The notes beneath the pieces were generated by a model, which was not told the DNA's origin, ran no database searches, and saw only the letters and a program-made list of their open reading frames with translations. Positions 44,487 to 53,420 of a stretch of DNA of 55,554 nucleotides are shown here, in pieces. The stretch lies in contig CACKHK010000006.1 in assembly GCA_902599955.1 (NCBI GenBank), forward strand, positions 1-55,554, read 5' to 3'. The translations under genes and the position numbers were made by a program. Position 1 is the stretch's first letter. Each line of letters opens with the position of its first letter. The stretch comes from an uncultured Pelagibacteraceae bacterium. GTDB lineage: Bacteria > Pseudomonadota > Alphaproteobacteria > Pelagibacterales > Pelagibacteraceae.

Positions 44487-44807
44487 ATGTCAATATTAGA
44501 AAAATACAGTGCTGCATTAAAAAATAAAGATGAAGCAGCTATGAATGAACTTTTGCATGATGATTTCAAATTCACAATGCATAAATCAGGAAATACTTTA
44601 GGTAAAGCTGAAGTGATCAAATGGGCGATGAGTGGTGATATTAATCAAAGAGATACTAGAGTTGTATATGAAAATGACGAAGTGGGTGTACACCACGCAT
44701 TTGTAACATTTGATGATGGAAATACTGAAGCAGTAATGGCAGTCTACAAATATGATAATGGAAAAATCATGAGTTTAGAGACTGGCGCAACACCAATGCC
44801 TAAATAA
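44487..44807 (+). CDS. NTF2/SnoaL-like protein, paralogue of 41433-41762
   Basis: 106 residues from ATG 44487 (AAAGGAGATAAA upstream); a frame from 44463 begins inside DUF1330. MSILEKYSAALKNKDEAAMN, ELLHDDFKF, VVYENDEVGVHHAFVTFDDG and the LETGATPMPK ending pair it with the second gene of the operon. The TAA shares one base with the ATG of the cupredoxin gene. Function unknown. Confidence 0.75.
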   Translation: MSILEKYSAALKNKDEAAMNELLHDDFKFTMHKSGNTLGKAEVIKWAMSGDINQRDTRVVYENDEVGVHHAFVTFDDGNTEAVMAVYKYDNGKIMSLETGATPMPK

Positions 44808-45304
44808 TGAAAAAACTTATACTTTTATTTATTTTTATCGCCTTTAATTCTAATGCAGCTTCAATGAAGATGATTGGATCTAAGGGTAATCCAAATGATG
44901 TTACTAGAGTAATAGAAGTAAAGATGTATGACAATTATTATGAGCCAAGTTCAATTCAAGTTAAAAAAGGTGAAACAGTAAAAATAATTGTTAAAAATTT
45001 AGGTGAACTGGTACATGAATATAATATTGGCACTAAAAAGATGCATATTGATCACCAACCCGAAATGGCAAGATTAATTGAACACGATATTCTTTTAGGC
45101 GACCGTATTGATCATAAAAAAATGAAAGAAATGTCTAAAAAAGATCACTCATTAGGCCATAAACACGCAAATAGTGTAATGCTAGAGCCAAATAAAACAG
45201 GAGAAATTATTTGGAAGTTTTCAAAAGATATTTCTTTAGAAATGGCGTGTAATATTCCGGGTCATTATGAAACTGGAATGGTTGGGCCAATTATTATTGA
45301 ATAA
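44807..45304 (+). CDS. Periplasmic cupredoxin-like copper-binding protein
   Basis: 165 residues with a signal peptide (cleavage near FNSNAASMK). The cupredoxin fold shows VKMYDNYYEPSSIQVKKGET, a His in GELVHEYNIG, and Cys, His and Met ligands in EMACNIPGHYETGMVGPI. A His/Met/Lys-rich insertion in the middle (KKMHIDHQPEMARLIEHD, then DHKKMKEMSKKDHSLGHKH) could bind extra copper. It resembles plastocyanin/azurin-like proteins of copper handling. It ends the small-gene operon and is its second exported product. Confidence 0.85.
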   Translation: MKKLILLFIFIAFNSNAASMKMIGSKGNPNDVTRVIEVKMYDNYYEPSSIQVKKGETVKIIVKNLGELVHEYNIGTKKMHIDHQPEMARLIEHDILLGDRIDHKKMKEMSKKDHSLGHKHANSVMLEPNKTGEIIWKFSKDISLEMACNIPGHYETGMVGPIIIE

Positions 45305-45346
45305 TATAATTTTATAGATATTAATTTTAGATAATATTATTCTTAA

Positions 45347-45685
45347 TTGATGAGTAATATAACAGCTTATATAATCTTAATTATTGCAGTTGCTCTTGGT
45401 ACAGCATCAAATGGTTTTGCCAAAGCTGCAAATGGTTTTACAATATTTTTACCAAGTGTCTTTACAGCAATAACAATAGTTGCATGTATGTATACACTAT
45501 CCTTAGTTATGAAAACTATTCCTGTTAGCGTAACATATGCTTCATTCGCAGGCTTATGTATAATAGCTACTTCTATTGTGGGAATTTATAAATTTAATCA
45601 AATTCCTGACTTTTTTACAATTATAGGTCTAATACTAATTATATCTGGAGTTTTAATTGTTAATTTAGTAGGAAAATCAAATTAA
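45347..45685 (+). CDS. SMR/EmrE-like four-helix membrane protein lacking the catalytic glutamate (second copy)
   Basis: 112 residues, four helices, same architecture as the protein at 22390-22725. Helix 1 reads ALGTASNGFAKAANGFT where EmrE has AEVIGTTLMKFSEGFT, so Glu14 is again glycine, and G-x-A-x-N-x-FAK is shared by both copies. IPVSVTYASFAG and ISGVLIVNLVGKS match helix 3 and the C-terminus. An unusual SMR branch with another mechanism or substrate is likely. Confidence 0.8.
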   Translation: MMSNITAYIILIIAVALGTASNGFAKAANGFTIFLPSVFTAITIVACMYTLSLVMKTIPVSVTYASFAGLCIIATSIVGIYKFNQIPDFFTIIGLILIISGVLIVNLVGKSN

Positions 45686-45688
45686 ATA

Positions 45689-46033
45689 TTAAAGTTCATC
45701 TGGCAGATCATGCTTACCGTCATCTTTTAAATTGATCATATATTCTTTAACTACAAAATCTAAATTTAGATCTGAGTATAAATGTGGAAACATGTTGCCA
45801 TCAGTTGATTGCTCCCAAACCAGATTTTTTAATTTTAGAGCATCCACTTTAAGAATTATTAAATTAGTTTGATTAACATAAAACTTATTTAGTGTTTGCT
45901 TGATCTGATCTTTGTCTGAAAAATGAATATAACCATCTTTTAAATCTAATGTAGTGCCTTTAAAAATATTATTTTGTTTTGCATTACTCCACTCTGATTT
46001 TGTGCATATCTTGTAGACAAAATCGAAATTCAT
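45689..46033 (-). CDS. DUF952-family protein
   Basis: 114 residues. VYKICTKSEWSNAKQ, the DGYIHFSDKDQIKQTLNKF block and LVWEQSTDGNMFPHLYSDL are the DUF952 signature (the IHFS, LVWE and FPHLY elements). The family is related to ADP-ribosyl-transferase-like folds but its role is not established. It lies last in a four-gene minus-strand run, 1 base after the AhpD-like gene. Confidence 0.87.
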   Translation of the reverse strand: MNFDFVYKICTKSEWSNAKQNNIFKGTTLDLKDGYIHFSDKDQIKQTLNKFYVNQTNLIILKVDALKLKNLVWEQSTDGNMFPHLYSDLNLDFVVKEYMINLKDDGKHDLPDEL

Positions 46034-46034
46034 T

Positions 46035-46421
46035 TTATTTTAAAAAGTTATCTACCTCTACTTGATAACCTTCAACTAAACGATTTGTTTCATTTGCCAT
46101 TCCAACTATTGCGATCATTTCGTTTATCATTCCATCTGTTGCACCTTTTTTTCTTGCTGCTAAGGAATGAGATTTAATACAATATTCACAATTGTTAGTA
46201 ATTGAAACTGCAACATAAATAAGCTCCTTTACAGCAGGATCTAATTCACCTTTTCCCATTACTTGTTGTAATGATCTCCAAGTTCTTTCTAATGTTTCTG
46301 GACTATTAGCCATAGTTTTCCAAAAATTCGGAATTTCAGTTATTTGTCGAGCTTCTTTTATTTCATCAAAAATTTCTTTTACTTTGCCAGTTGCATCTTT
46401 TTCTTCAATTGGTTTGAACAT
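46035..46421 (-). CDS. AhpD/carboxymuconolactone decarboxylase-like protein
   Basis: 128 residues, all-helical. The AhpD-type redox motif is NCEYCIKSHSLAARK (C-x-x-C followed by the conserved SH). PIEEKDATGKVKEIFDEIK at the start and LVEGYQVEVDNFL at the end are typical of peroxidase-related CMD proteins. It likely reduces peroxides or is a lactonase relative; the CxxC favours a peroxidase role. GGAGGAAAT precedes the ATG. Confidence 0.85.
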   Translation of the reverse strand: MFKPIEEKDATGKVKEIFDEIKEARQITEIPNFWKTMANSPETLERTWRSLQQVMGKGELDPAVKELIYVAVSITNNCEYCIKSHSLAARKKGATDGMINEMIAIVGMANETNRLVEGYQVEVDNFLK

Positions 46422-46432
46422 CTTATTTCCTC

Positions 46433-47164
46433 CTATTTTTTGTTTATGATATCACTCTTAAATTTTGTATACAAAATTTTTGAATAATTATTCATATCTT
46501 GCATATTTTCTTTAGCTTCTTTATCAAATTTTTCTAGCGCACCTTGTCCTAATTGGTTTTCTAAAGATGCTTTATACTCAGGTACGCACCCCCAATCATT
46601 TACTGTTGTATCCTTAATCTCTATGTGGAATTGGATACCATAAGCACTATTTTTATATCTAAATATCTGATATTTTGTCTCTTTTGATGAAGCAATTAAT
46701 GTTACATCTTTATTTTTTTCTAATTCTTTAACTTCATAAGAGTGCCATTGTAATGATGTAATTTTTTCTGGAAAATCTGCAAAAAGTATATCTTTCTTTT
46801 TTTCATCCAAAAAATTTATATCCATCATTCCAATTTCTGGATTATTAGTTTTAACTACTTTTCCTCCAATTACTTCTCCTAGTAATTGACATCCTAGACA
46901 AAAACCTAAGTATGGCTTATTTAATTCTACAACAAACTCTTTAATTTTATTTTTTTCATCAATAAGCCAAGGATAATCCTTTTCCATCCATGTATCCATA
47001 GGTCCGCCCATACATAGCATTCCGTCAAAAAAATTTAGATTATTTGGAATTTTTTCACCTTCATCTAATTCAATTGTTCTAATATTAACTCCATCTTTGA
47101 TCATTAAATCTTTTATATAACCGGGATCTTCAATTTTAATGTGTTGAAGAACAAGAATTTCCAT
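46433..47164 (-). CDS. Class I glutamine amidotransferase-like protein
   Basis: 243 residues. The nucleophile elbow is YLGFCLGCQLLGEVIGG, and the catalytic His and Glu lie in YGIQFHIEI. The N-terminal GGPMDTWMEKDYPWL segment is seen in stand-alone GMP-synthase-like or gamma-glutamyl hydrolase relatives (GuaA-like amidotransferases without a synthase domain). It probably releases ammonia from glutamine or cleaves a gamma-glutamyl bond; the acceptor is unknown. It begins 2 bases after the phosphatase gene ends. Confidence 0.85.
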   Translation of the reverse strand: MEILVLQHIKIEDPGYIKDLMIKDGVNIRTIELDEGEKIPNNLNFFDGMLCMGGPMDTWMEKDYPWLIDEKNKIKEFVVELNKPYLGFCLGCQLLGEVIGGKVVKTNNPEIGMMDINFLDEKKKDILFADFPEKITSLQWHSYEVKELEKNKDVTLIASSKETKYQIFRYKNSAYGIQFHIEIKDTTVNDWGCVPEYKASLENQLGQGALEKFDKEAKENMQDMNNYSKILYTKFKSDIINKK

Positions 47165-47166
47165 TA

Positions 47167-47970
47167 TTAAACGACGGGTTTTAGCAAACCTAATATTTTT
47201 TTATGAATTGTTTTATTGGATGATACCACTACATGTCCTGCCTGTTTTGCATTTTGATTGTCCCAAGTTGTTACAATACCACCAGCAGCATTAATAATTG
47301 GTATTAGTGGATGAATGTCCCAAATTTTATTATTACATTGTATGACAACATCAATTCTACCTTCACATATCTGAGCATATGATAATGCATCTGAACAAGG
47401 AAATTGTATTAATTTAAGAAGTTTTGGAATTTTTTTTTGTTTATATAAAGAAATAGCTCCATGAAAACCAGCAGTTAATTTGATATCTTTAAATTTAACA
47501 TTCTTGTTGACTGATATTTGTTTTCTTTTTTTATTTTCAACAACATATGCAATTTTTGAAGATTGATTATAATAATATTTGTTTAACATTGGGAAGTTTG
47601 CCAAACCAAATATTGGATTGCTTTTGTAATTTACTGATATTAAGTTACTCCAAGTAGGACTTCCTATGACAAATGACCTGGTTCCATCTATGGGATCAAT
47701 TACCCAACTAAAATCACTTTTAGTTTTTTTGTAACCAAATTCTTCTCCAATAATTTCATGACCAGGAAATTTTTTGCCTATCTTTGCTCTAATGAATTTT
47801 TCAAAAGCTTTATCGCATGTAGTAACAGGGTCATATCCTTTGCCAAGTAATTTATTATTAACTTTAAAAGGCTTATTAAGTTTTTTAAAATAAAAATTTG
47901 TTAAATCAATTGCTAGTTGGTTCAAAAACTTTGGAAATTCATTATTTTTAATTATTAGATTGCTATCCAT
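47167..47970 (-). CDS. Inositol monophosphatase-family phosphatase (possibly histidinol-phosphatase, HisN-like)
   Basis: 267 residues. Metal-binding motifs are intact: the Glu pair in EIIGEEFGY, WVIDPIDGTRSFVIGSPTW and, near the C-terminus, KIWDIHPLIPIINAAGGIVT. The DPIDGTRSF (rather than DPLDGT-NF) form is frequent in HisN-type histidinol-phosphatases. Alternatives are inositol-1-phosphatase or a 3'(2'),5'-bisphosphate nucleotidase relative. It heads a minus-strand run of four genes. Confidence 0.82.
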   Translation of the reverse strand: MDSNLIIKNNEFPKFLNQLAIDLTNFYFKKLNKPFKVNNKLLGKGYDPVTTCDKAFEKFIRAKIGKKFPGHEIIGEEFGYKKTKSDFSWVIDPIDGTRSFVIGSPTWSNLISVNYKSNPIFGLANFPMLNKYYYNQSSKIAYVVENKKRKQISVNKNVKFKDIKLTAGFHGAISLYKQKKIPKLLKLIQFPCSDALSYAQICEGRIDVVIQCNNKIWDIHPLIPIINAAGGIVTTWDNQNAKQAGHVVVSSNKTIHKKILGLLKPVV

Positions 47971-48031
47971 AATTCTAAATACTACTTAATTTCTCTTGAT
48001 TAAAGATATTTTTTAATTAATGCTCAATTTT

Positions 48032-49138
48032 ATGAAAATTGAATTAGATAATAATAAGGTTTTCTTTAGAGATGAAAATCTGAATGAAGAAATTCATCCT
48101 TTTTGGCTTAGAGAAAGAGTAGAAAATGTTGAATTATTAGATCAAAAAACACAGCAGAGACTATTTGATCCAAGCACCATGGAATCAGACGTCATTATAA
48201 AGTCAGCAATAATTGAAAAGGACCTCTTAAACATAACTTTTTCAGATGGAATAGAAACTAAAATTGATATTAATAAAATAATTCGAGAATTTAAAAATTC
48301 CAACTCAATTATTAAAATTAAAGAAAAAGTAAAATGGACTTCTTCACTTAATGATGTAAAAAAATTTAATTTTCATGAGAATATTTATGAAAGTGTTGAA
48401 ATGCATGAATTACTTGCTTCTTTTTACAAGTATGGATTTGCAATTTTAAAGAATGTTCCAACTCACAATAATTATTTAATCAAATTTGCCAACTCTGTGG
48501 GCAGTGTTAGAAGAACTAATTTCGGTGAACACTTTAATGTTTCGTCAAAACCTAATCCTAATGATCTTGCATATACACCTTTGCCTTTGGCTCCTCATAC
48601 CGATAATCCATATAGAAATCCAGTCCCTTGTATTCAGATATTGCATTGTATTGAGAATGAAGTAACCGGTGGTTTATCTACGTTGGTTGATGGTTATACT
48701 GTTACTGAAGATTTAAAAAAAGACTTTCCTGAATATTATGAAATATTAACTAAAGTAAAAGTAAAATTTAAATTTATTGATAAAGATGTGATTTTAGAAG
48801 ACTGGTCTGAATTAATAGAGCTCGATGAAAACAAGAATTTTAAACAGGTTAGATTTAGTCCTCGGCTTGATTACGTACCGGTTTTAAAAAAAGAGGAACT
48901 AGACCTTTATTATAAGGCTAGAAAAAAATTATCTGATTTATATAACTCTGATTTCTATAGAATAGAATTTAGATTAATGTCCGGAGATTTAATTATGATG
49001 GATAATTATAGATTGCTTCATGGTAGAACAGAATTTAATCCGAATGAGGGTAAAAGATTTTTACAAGGGTGCTATATTGAATATGATAGTACTGATAGCA
49101 AGCTTAGACATTTACAAAGAAAGTTTAATATAAATTAA
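48032..49138 (+). CDS. Gamma-butyrobetaine dioxygenase-like 2-oxoglutarate oxygenase
   Basis: 368 residues from ATG 48032 (a frame from 48020 adds 4). An N-terminal DUF971-like zinc module, here without obvious cysteines, covers about 1-85 with the conserved HPFWLRERVEN segment. The catalytic domain has the iron site HTDNPYRNPVPCIQILHC with the second His in DNYRLLHGRTEF and an arginine nearby. This is the BBOX/TMLH layout: hydroxylation of gamma-butyrobetaine or trimethyllysine. The substrate is inferred, and fits a cell that imports betaines. Confidence 0.83.
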   Translation: MKIELDNNKVFFRDENLNEEIHPFWLRERVENVELLDQKTQQRLFDPSTMESDVIIKSAIIEKDLLNITFSDGIETKIDINKIIREFKNSNSIIKIKEKVKWTSSLNDVKKFNFHENIYESVEMHELLASFYKYGFAILKNVPTHNNYLIKFANSVGSVRRTNFGEHFNVSSKPNPNDLAYTPLPLAPHTDNPYRNPVPCIQILHCIENEVTGGLSTLVDGYTVTEDLKKDFPEYYEILTKVKVKFKFIDKDVILEDWSELIELDENKNFKQVRFSPRLDYVPVLKKEELDLYYKARKKLSDLYNSDFYRIEFRLMSGDLIMMDNYRLLHGRTEFNPNEGKRFLQGCYIEYDSTDSKLRHLQRKFNIN

Positions 49139-49139
49139 T

Positions 49140-49847
49140 TTAACCTATGCTTTGTAAAAAAGGCATATACTCAAGAAGATAATAACCTAAAGCTTGCAAC
49201 TGATTGGTAATCATTAGTACTCCTGTAATTAACAGTAGAGATCCACCAAACATATTTATCATCTTCATCTTCGCTTTTAGATTTTTAGAAAAAATCATAA
49301 ATTTTTGTATCAAGTAACCTGATAGAACAAAGGGAATTGCTAGTCCAAGAGAATAAAATGATAAAAGACCAATTCCTTTATTAATACTATCTTCGGTTGA
49401 AGCGATTGCGAGAATTGATCCTAAAATTGGACCAATACAAGGTGTCCAGCCAAATCCAAAAGCCATACCAATTAATATTGAACTTATTATTCCAGTATTG
49501 TTATTTGTCTGAAATCTCTTCTCATAATTTAAAAACTTAAGATTTATGAGCCCTAATATTTGTAAAGAAAATATTATAATGATTATTCCAGCTCCAATTC
49601 TGAGTTGATAAGAGTTTTCTAATACTAAAGAGCCTAAAAATGTAGCTGTAGCTCCAAAACTTATGAATACAATAGAAAATCCGACTGCAAATAAAATAAT
49701 AGGAAAAATATTTACAGTTTTTTTTTCAAGTAATTCATTAAGAGTTGATCCTGATATATATGATATATATCCTGGTATTAGAGGCAGAACACATGGAGAT
49801 AAAAAGCTAAGCAAACCAGCTCCAAAAGCTAAAATAAATTCAATCAT
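49140..49847 (-). CDS. ccdA: Cytochrome c biogenesis/thiol-reducing membrane protein CcdA
   Basis: 235 residues with six helices. The redox cysteines lie in LSPCVLPLIPGYISY (helix 1) and GWTPCIGPILGSIL (helix 4), both with the family's proline context. It carries electrons from cytoplasmic thioredoxin to periplasmic thiol proteins. The exported thioredoxin at 4923-5315 or cytochrome c maturation proteins could be recipients. Its ATG overlaps the last base of the PEP carboxylase stop; it converges on the oxygenase gene with 1 base between. Confidence 0.93.
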   Translation of the reverse strand: MIEFILAFGAGLLSFLSPCVLPLIPGYISYISGSTLNELLEKKTVNIFPIILFAVGFSIVFISFGATATFLGSLVLENSYQLRIGAGIIIIIFSLQILGLINLKFLNYEKRFQTNNNTGIISSILIGMAFGFGWTPCIGPILGSILAIASTEDSINKGIGLLSFYSLGLAIPFVLSGYLIQKFMIFSKNLKAKMKMINMFGGSLLLITGVLMITNQLQALGYYLLEYMPFLQSIG

Positions 49848-52534
49848 TATCCAGTATTTTTGATAGCTGCAGAAATACCTGCTATTGATGCCATCATTGC
49901 ATCATTTAAATATTTTTTATCTTTTTTATTTAAATTTCTTTTTAAAAGCTTATTCATCACTACTGCCTGTAAAACATTAAGGATTTCAGAATATATGTTT
50001 CTAATAATTGCTGGACCTCTAAAAATTTTTCTTTGTTTAAAAATTTCTTTTGGTGTTATTTGATCATTCAATTTTTTAACAGCATCAAATTGAAATCTTA
50101 ATTTTTTTCCAACTCTGATAAGTTTATCATCAGCTAGGTTTTTTTCGTAAATTTTTGATATTTCTGGGTCTACCTTAGAAATTACCATGTCAAGCAAGTC
50201 CATTGTTGAATTAAAATAAGGCCAGTTTTTTTCCATATCAATAAGTGTTTTTTTAAATTTCTTTATAGATGAATATCTTAAGGCCTCAGCAGTACCTAAC
50301 CAAGCGGGTAACATTAATCTAATTTGTGTCCAGGCAAAAACCCAAGGAATAGCTCTTAAACTATTTATATTATCAACATTTTTTCTTTTAGAAGGTCTAG
50401 AGCCAATTGCTAATTTCCCTAGTGCCATATGAGGAGTTACGGTTTTAAAATATCTTATAAAATCTGAACTTTGATTTATATTTTTTCGATAAGAACTTGT
50501 TGATATCTCAGACATACTTTGAATTAATTGTCTCCAACTGTCTTTTGGTTTTGGAGGTGGGTTTAAAGTAGCTTCCATAACAGATCCTATATAACTGCAC
50601 AGATTATATTTTGCTAAAGGCTCATAACCATATTTTTGCTGTATTACTTCTCCTTGATCGGTTATTCGAATTTTACCATTGACCGATCCAGCTGGTTGTG
50701 ATCTCAGTGTTGCTTGTATCGGTCCACCACCTCTTCCTGCAGACCCTCCTCTTCCATGAAAAAATGTAACGTCTATTTTAAATTTTTTAGCAAGTTTAAT
50801 TATTTCTTCCTGTAATTTAAATTGATGCCAACTCGCAGAAAGCTTTCCAGCATCTTTACTTGAGTCAGAGTACCCAATCATAATTTCTTGCTTGTTATTA
50901 ATATCTTTTCTGTACCATTTTAATGAAAAAAGTTTTTCCATTATTGGTTTTGCATTTATCAGATCATCAAGTGTTTCGAAAAGAGGAACTACTCTAAGTC
51001 TATTCTCAATTTTTGCTTCTTTTTGAAAAAACATGACTGATAATATATCAGAGGCCGAAGATGTCATTGAGATTACATATGCTCCTAAGCACTCCTTAGG
51101 TTGACTTGCTAATACTTTAAAAGTAGACCAAACCTCTTTATTATCTTTATTTTTAAATTGAAAATTTTTTAATACATTTTTACTTTGCATTTTGTTCGAT
51201 AAATAGTTAATTTTTTGGTCCTCATCCCAAGTAGAATAATTCTGGTTTAGTTTTTTCTTTATATATTCTGCTAATAATTGAGAATGTCTTGAAGACTCTT
51301 GTCTTATATCAAGTCGTGCAAGATTTATTCCAAAACACTTAGCTCTTCGCATTAAATCTAATAAATCACCACTTGCTATATTTTCACTTTGGTTTTGTTC
51401 TAACGATTCTCTTACAACTCTCAATGGTTTTAAAATTTCTTCTCTCTCTGATAGTAGATCTTTTTCATTCAATGGTTTATTGTTTGCCAAGTAACCTTCT
51501 ATTGCTCTATGTGTTTTTCTTAATTTATCCCTTAAAGGTCTTAGATAAACTCTATAAGGCTCGAATGTTCTTCCTGTAGTTTTTAATATTTTTTTTGAAC
51601 ATTTTTCCATAGAGTAAGATCTAATTAACTTTGTCATTGACTTCTCATAAAGTTTAGCTGCCTCCCACCTTGATAACAAAATAACTCTTTTAGTAACTTC
51701 TGCAGTAACAAATGGATTGCCATCTCTATCACCACCCATCCACGATCCAAACTCAATAGGATTAAAATTTTTAGGCAAACCTTTACCCATATTTTTTTCA
51801 AATATTTGATTTAATCTTCTATAAACTTTTGGAATTGTATCCCACAGGCTATCTTCAATAATTGCTAGTCCCCATCTTGCCTCCTCTGCAGGAGTTGGTT
51901 TAGATCTTTTGATTTCGTCTGTATTCCATATAATTGTGATTTCGTCAAAAACCTTACGATCTAAAACTTTTAATTTTGAGGGATAATTTTTAAGTAAGTT
52001 TCTTTGTTCTAATATTTCTGTTAAAGAATGGTATTTCTGTATCAAAGTTCTTCTTTTTACTTCGGTTGGATGTGCCGTGAGTACAATTCCTATATTTAGA
52101 CTTTTTGCAATATTATAAATTTTATTATTAGATATTTTTTTATTTTTGAAAAAATTTTCAAATATTTCTTCTATGAAAATATTTTGAAATTTTTTCTCCT
52201 GTTTAACGTTCTCATAAAGATCTAGAGTTCTAGAAGCATCAATTGACTCAGCCAAATTATAAAAGTTCATAAAATGATTAAATGCGCGAGTTAATTTAAA
52301 TAATAAATGTGGTGGTAATTTTTTAATTTCGTTTAAAATTTTTTTAAATGGATCTTTACGATTTTTGTTGGCAATATTTGCTTTGGAAAGTAATCTAATT
52401 TTTTCAACTAGATCATAGAATTTCTGTCCCTCTTGTTCTTTAATTACTCTTCCTAATATGTTTCCTAAAAATCGAACATCATCTCTAAGAGATTTTGTGG
52501 GTATTCTTTCATAGTAGAGGTCTCTTTTTAACAT
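49847..52534 (-). CDS. ppc: Phosphoenolpyruvate carboxylase
   Basis: 895 residues, the family size. Catalytic landmarks in order: the essential histidine in GIVLTAHPTEVKRRT, the MGGDRDGNPFVT loop, the FHGRGGSAGRGGGP arginine loop, GYSDSSKDAG, and a C-terminal AxIAGISAAIKNTG end typical of the enzyme's carboxyl terminus. It fixes bicarbonate onto PEP to give oxaloacetate for the TCA cycle. It overlaps the lactonase gene by 26 bases on the same strand, so it may be cotranscribed with the sugar-acid genes. Confidence 0.95.
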   Translation of the reverse strand: MLKRDLYYERIPTKSLRDDVRFLGNILGRVIKEQEGQKFYDLVEKIRLLSKANIANKNRKDPFKKILNEIKKLPPHLLFKLTRAFNHFMNFYNLAESIDASRTLDLYENVKQEKKFQNIFIEEIFENFFKNKKISNNKIYNIAKSLNIGIVLTAHPTEVKRRTLIQKYHSLTEILEQRNLLKNYPSKLKVLDRKVFDEITIIWNTDEIKRSKPTPAEEARWGLAIIEDSLWDTIPKVYRRLNQIFEKNMGKGLPKNFNPIEFGSWMGGDRDGNPFVTAEVTKRVILLSRWEAAKLYEKSMTKLIRSYSMEKCSKKILKTTGRTFEPYRVYLRPLRDKLRKTHRAIEGYLANNKPLNEKDLLSEREEILKPLRVVRESLEQNQSENIASGDLLDLMRRAKCFGINLARLDIRQESSRHSQLLAEYIKKKLNQNYSTWDEDQKINYLSNKMQSKNVLKNFQFKNKDNKEVWSTFKVLASQPKECLGAYVISMTSSASDILSVMFFQKEAKIENRLRVVPLFETLDDLINAKPIMEKLFSLKWYRKDINNKQEIMIGYSDSSKDAGKLSASWHQFKLQEEIIKLAKKFKIDVTFFHGRGGSAGRGGGPIQATLRSQPAGSVNGKIRITDQGEVIQQKYGYEPLAKYNLCSYIGSVMEATLNPPPKPKDSWRQLIQSMSEISTSSYRKNINQSSDFIRYFKTVTPHMALGKLAIGSRPSKRKNVDNINSLRAIPWVFAWTQIRLMLPAWLGTAEALRYSSIKKFKKTLIDMEKNWPYFNSTMDLLDMVISKVDPEISKIYEKNLADDKLIRVGKKLRFQFDAVKKLNDQITPKEIFKQRKIFRGPAIIRNIYSEILNVLQAVVMNKLLKRNLNKKDKKYLNDAMMASIAGISAAIKNTG

Positions 52535-53420
52535 TTTTTATTACAAATTTTTTTTGATTTATACCAATAGCATTAGTTTGTATTTTAAATAAACTTCCTG
52601 AAAATTTAAATTTTTTAATTTCACTGTTTTTCATGCCTTTTAAAGCAGATGTGACAAATAAATCTGAATTTTTTGGACCACCAAAAGCACAATTAGTAAC
52701 ATTTTTAGCGGGTAAATTGATCTTATGTATCTGTTTGGCAAATTTATTTAAAACACTTACGCAAGCTCCATGATACTGGCATACCCATAAATTTCCAGCT
52801 TTATCTAAGGTCATGCCATCTGGCACTCCTTCCTTATTTGAAAATCTTTTAAATATTTTTTTACTTATTATATCTTGATTTTTATCTATCTTAATTTTGT
52901 AGATTATTCTTTTTCTACTATCTGTATGATAAAAGTTTTTTTTATCAATAAAAGCAGGTCCATTAGTAATCATGTAATCGTCATCTACTTTTTTAAGATT
53001 AAATTTTTTATCTAGGCAATAAAGAGCTCCATTTGGGATATTTCTTTCGGGGTTATCCATGGTTCCAAACCATAGTTTTCCATTTAGATCTGTTTTGCCA
53101 TCATTAATCCTGTTCATTTTTAATGGCTTTTCAATGGCTATTGATTTAATTTTTTTTTTACTTTTTAGATTTACTATTCTTAATTCACCTTGGAGACCTA
53201 ATATAAATATATTATTTTTTATATGAGCTAAAAATCCTATTTCTTTATTTACTTTAATAGTTTCTTTTTTTTTATTTTTTATATTTAAAATATGAATTCT
53301 TTTTTTTTTGATGTCTGTAATATAAATTGAGTTATGCTCTTTGACCCACAAAGTACCTTCACCTAATGTACATTTTAAATTCCACAAAACTTCAGGTTTT
53401 GAAGTTATAATCTTAGCCAT
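52509..53420 (-). CDS. SMP-30/gluconolactonase-family lactonase
   Basis: 303 residues, six-bladed propeller pattern. Metal ligands: the glutamate in CTLGEGTLWV, Asn in MNRINDGKTDLNGKLWFGTM, Asn in YMITNGPAFI, and Asp in KEGVPDGMTLDKAGNLWV. The family hydrolyses sugar lactones or phosphotriesters. It overlaps the dehydratase gene by 8 bases and precedes ppc. In context it would open a sugar-acid lactone made by a dehydrogenase. Confidence 0.88.
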   Translation of the reverse strand: MAKIITSKPEVLWNLKCTLGEGTLWVKEHNSIYITDIKKKRIHILNIKNKKKETIKVNKEIGFLAHIKNNIFILGLQGELRIVNLKSKKKIKSIAIEKPLKMNRINDGKTDLNGKLWFGTMDNPERNIPNGALYCLDKKFNLKKVDDDYMITNGPAFIDKKNFYHTDSRKRIIYKIKIDKNQDIISKKIFKRFSNKEGVPDGMTLDKAGNLWVCQYHGACVSVLNKFAKQIHKINLPAKNVTNCAFGGPKNSDLFVTSALKGMKNSEIKKFKFSGSLFKIQTNAIGINQKKFVIKNVKKRPLL

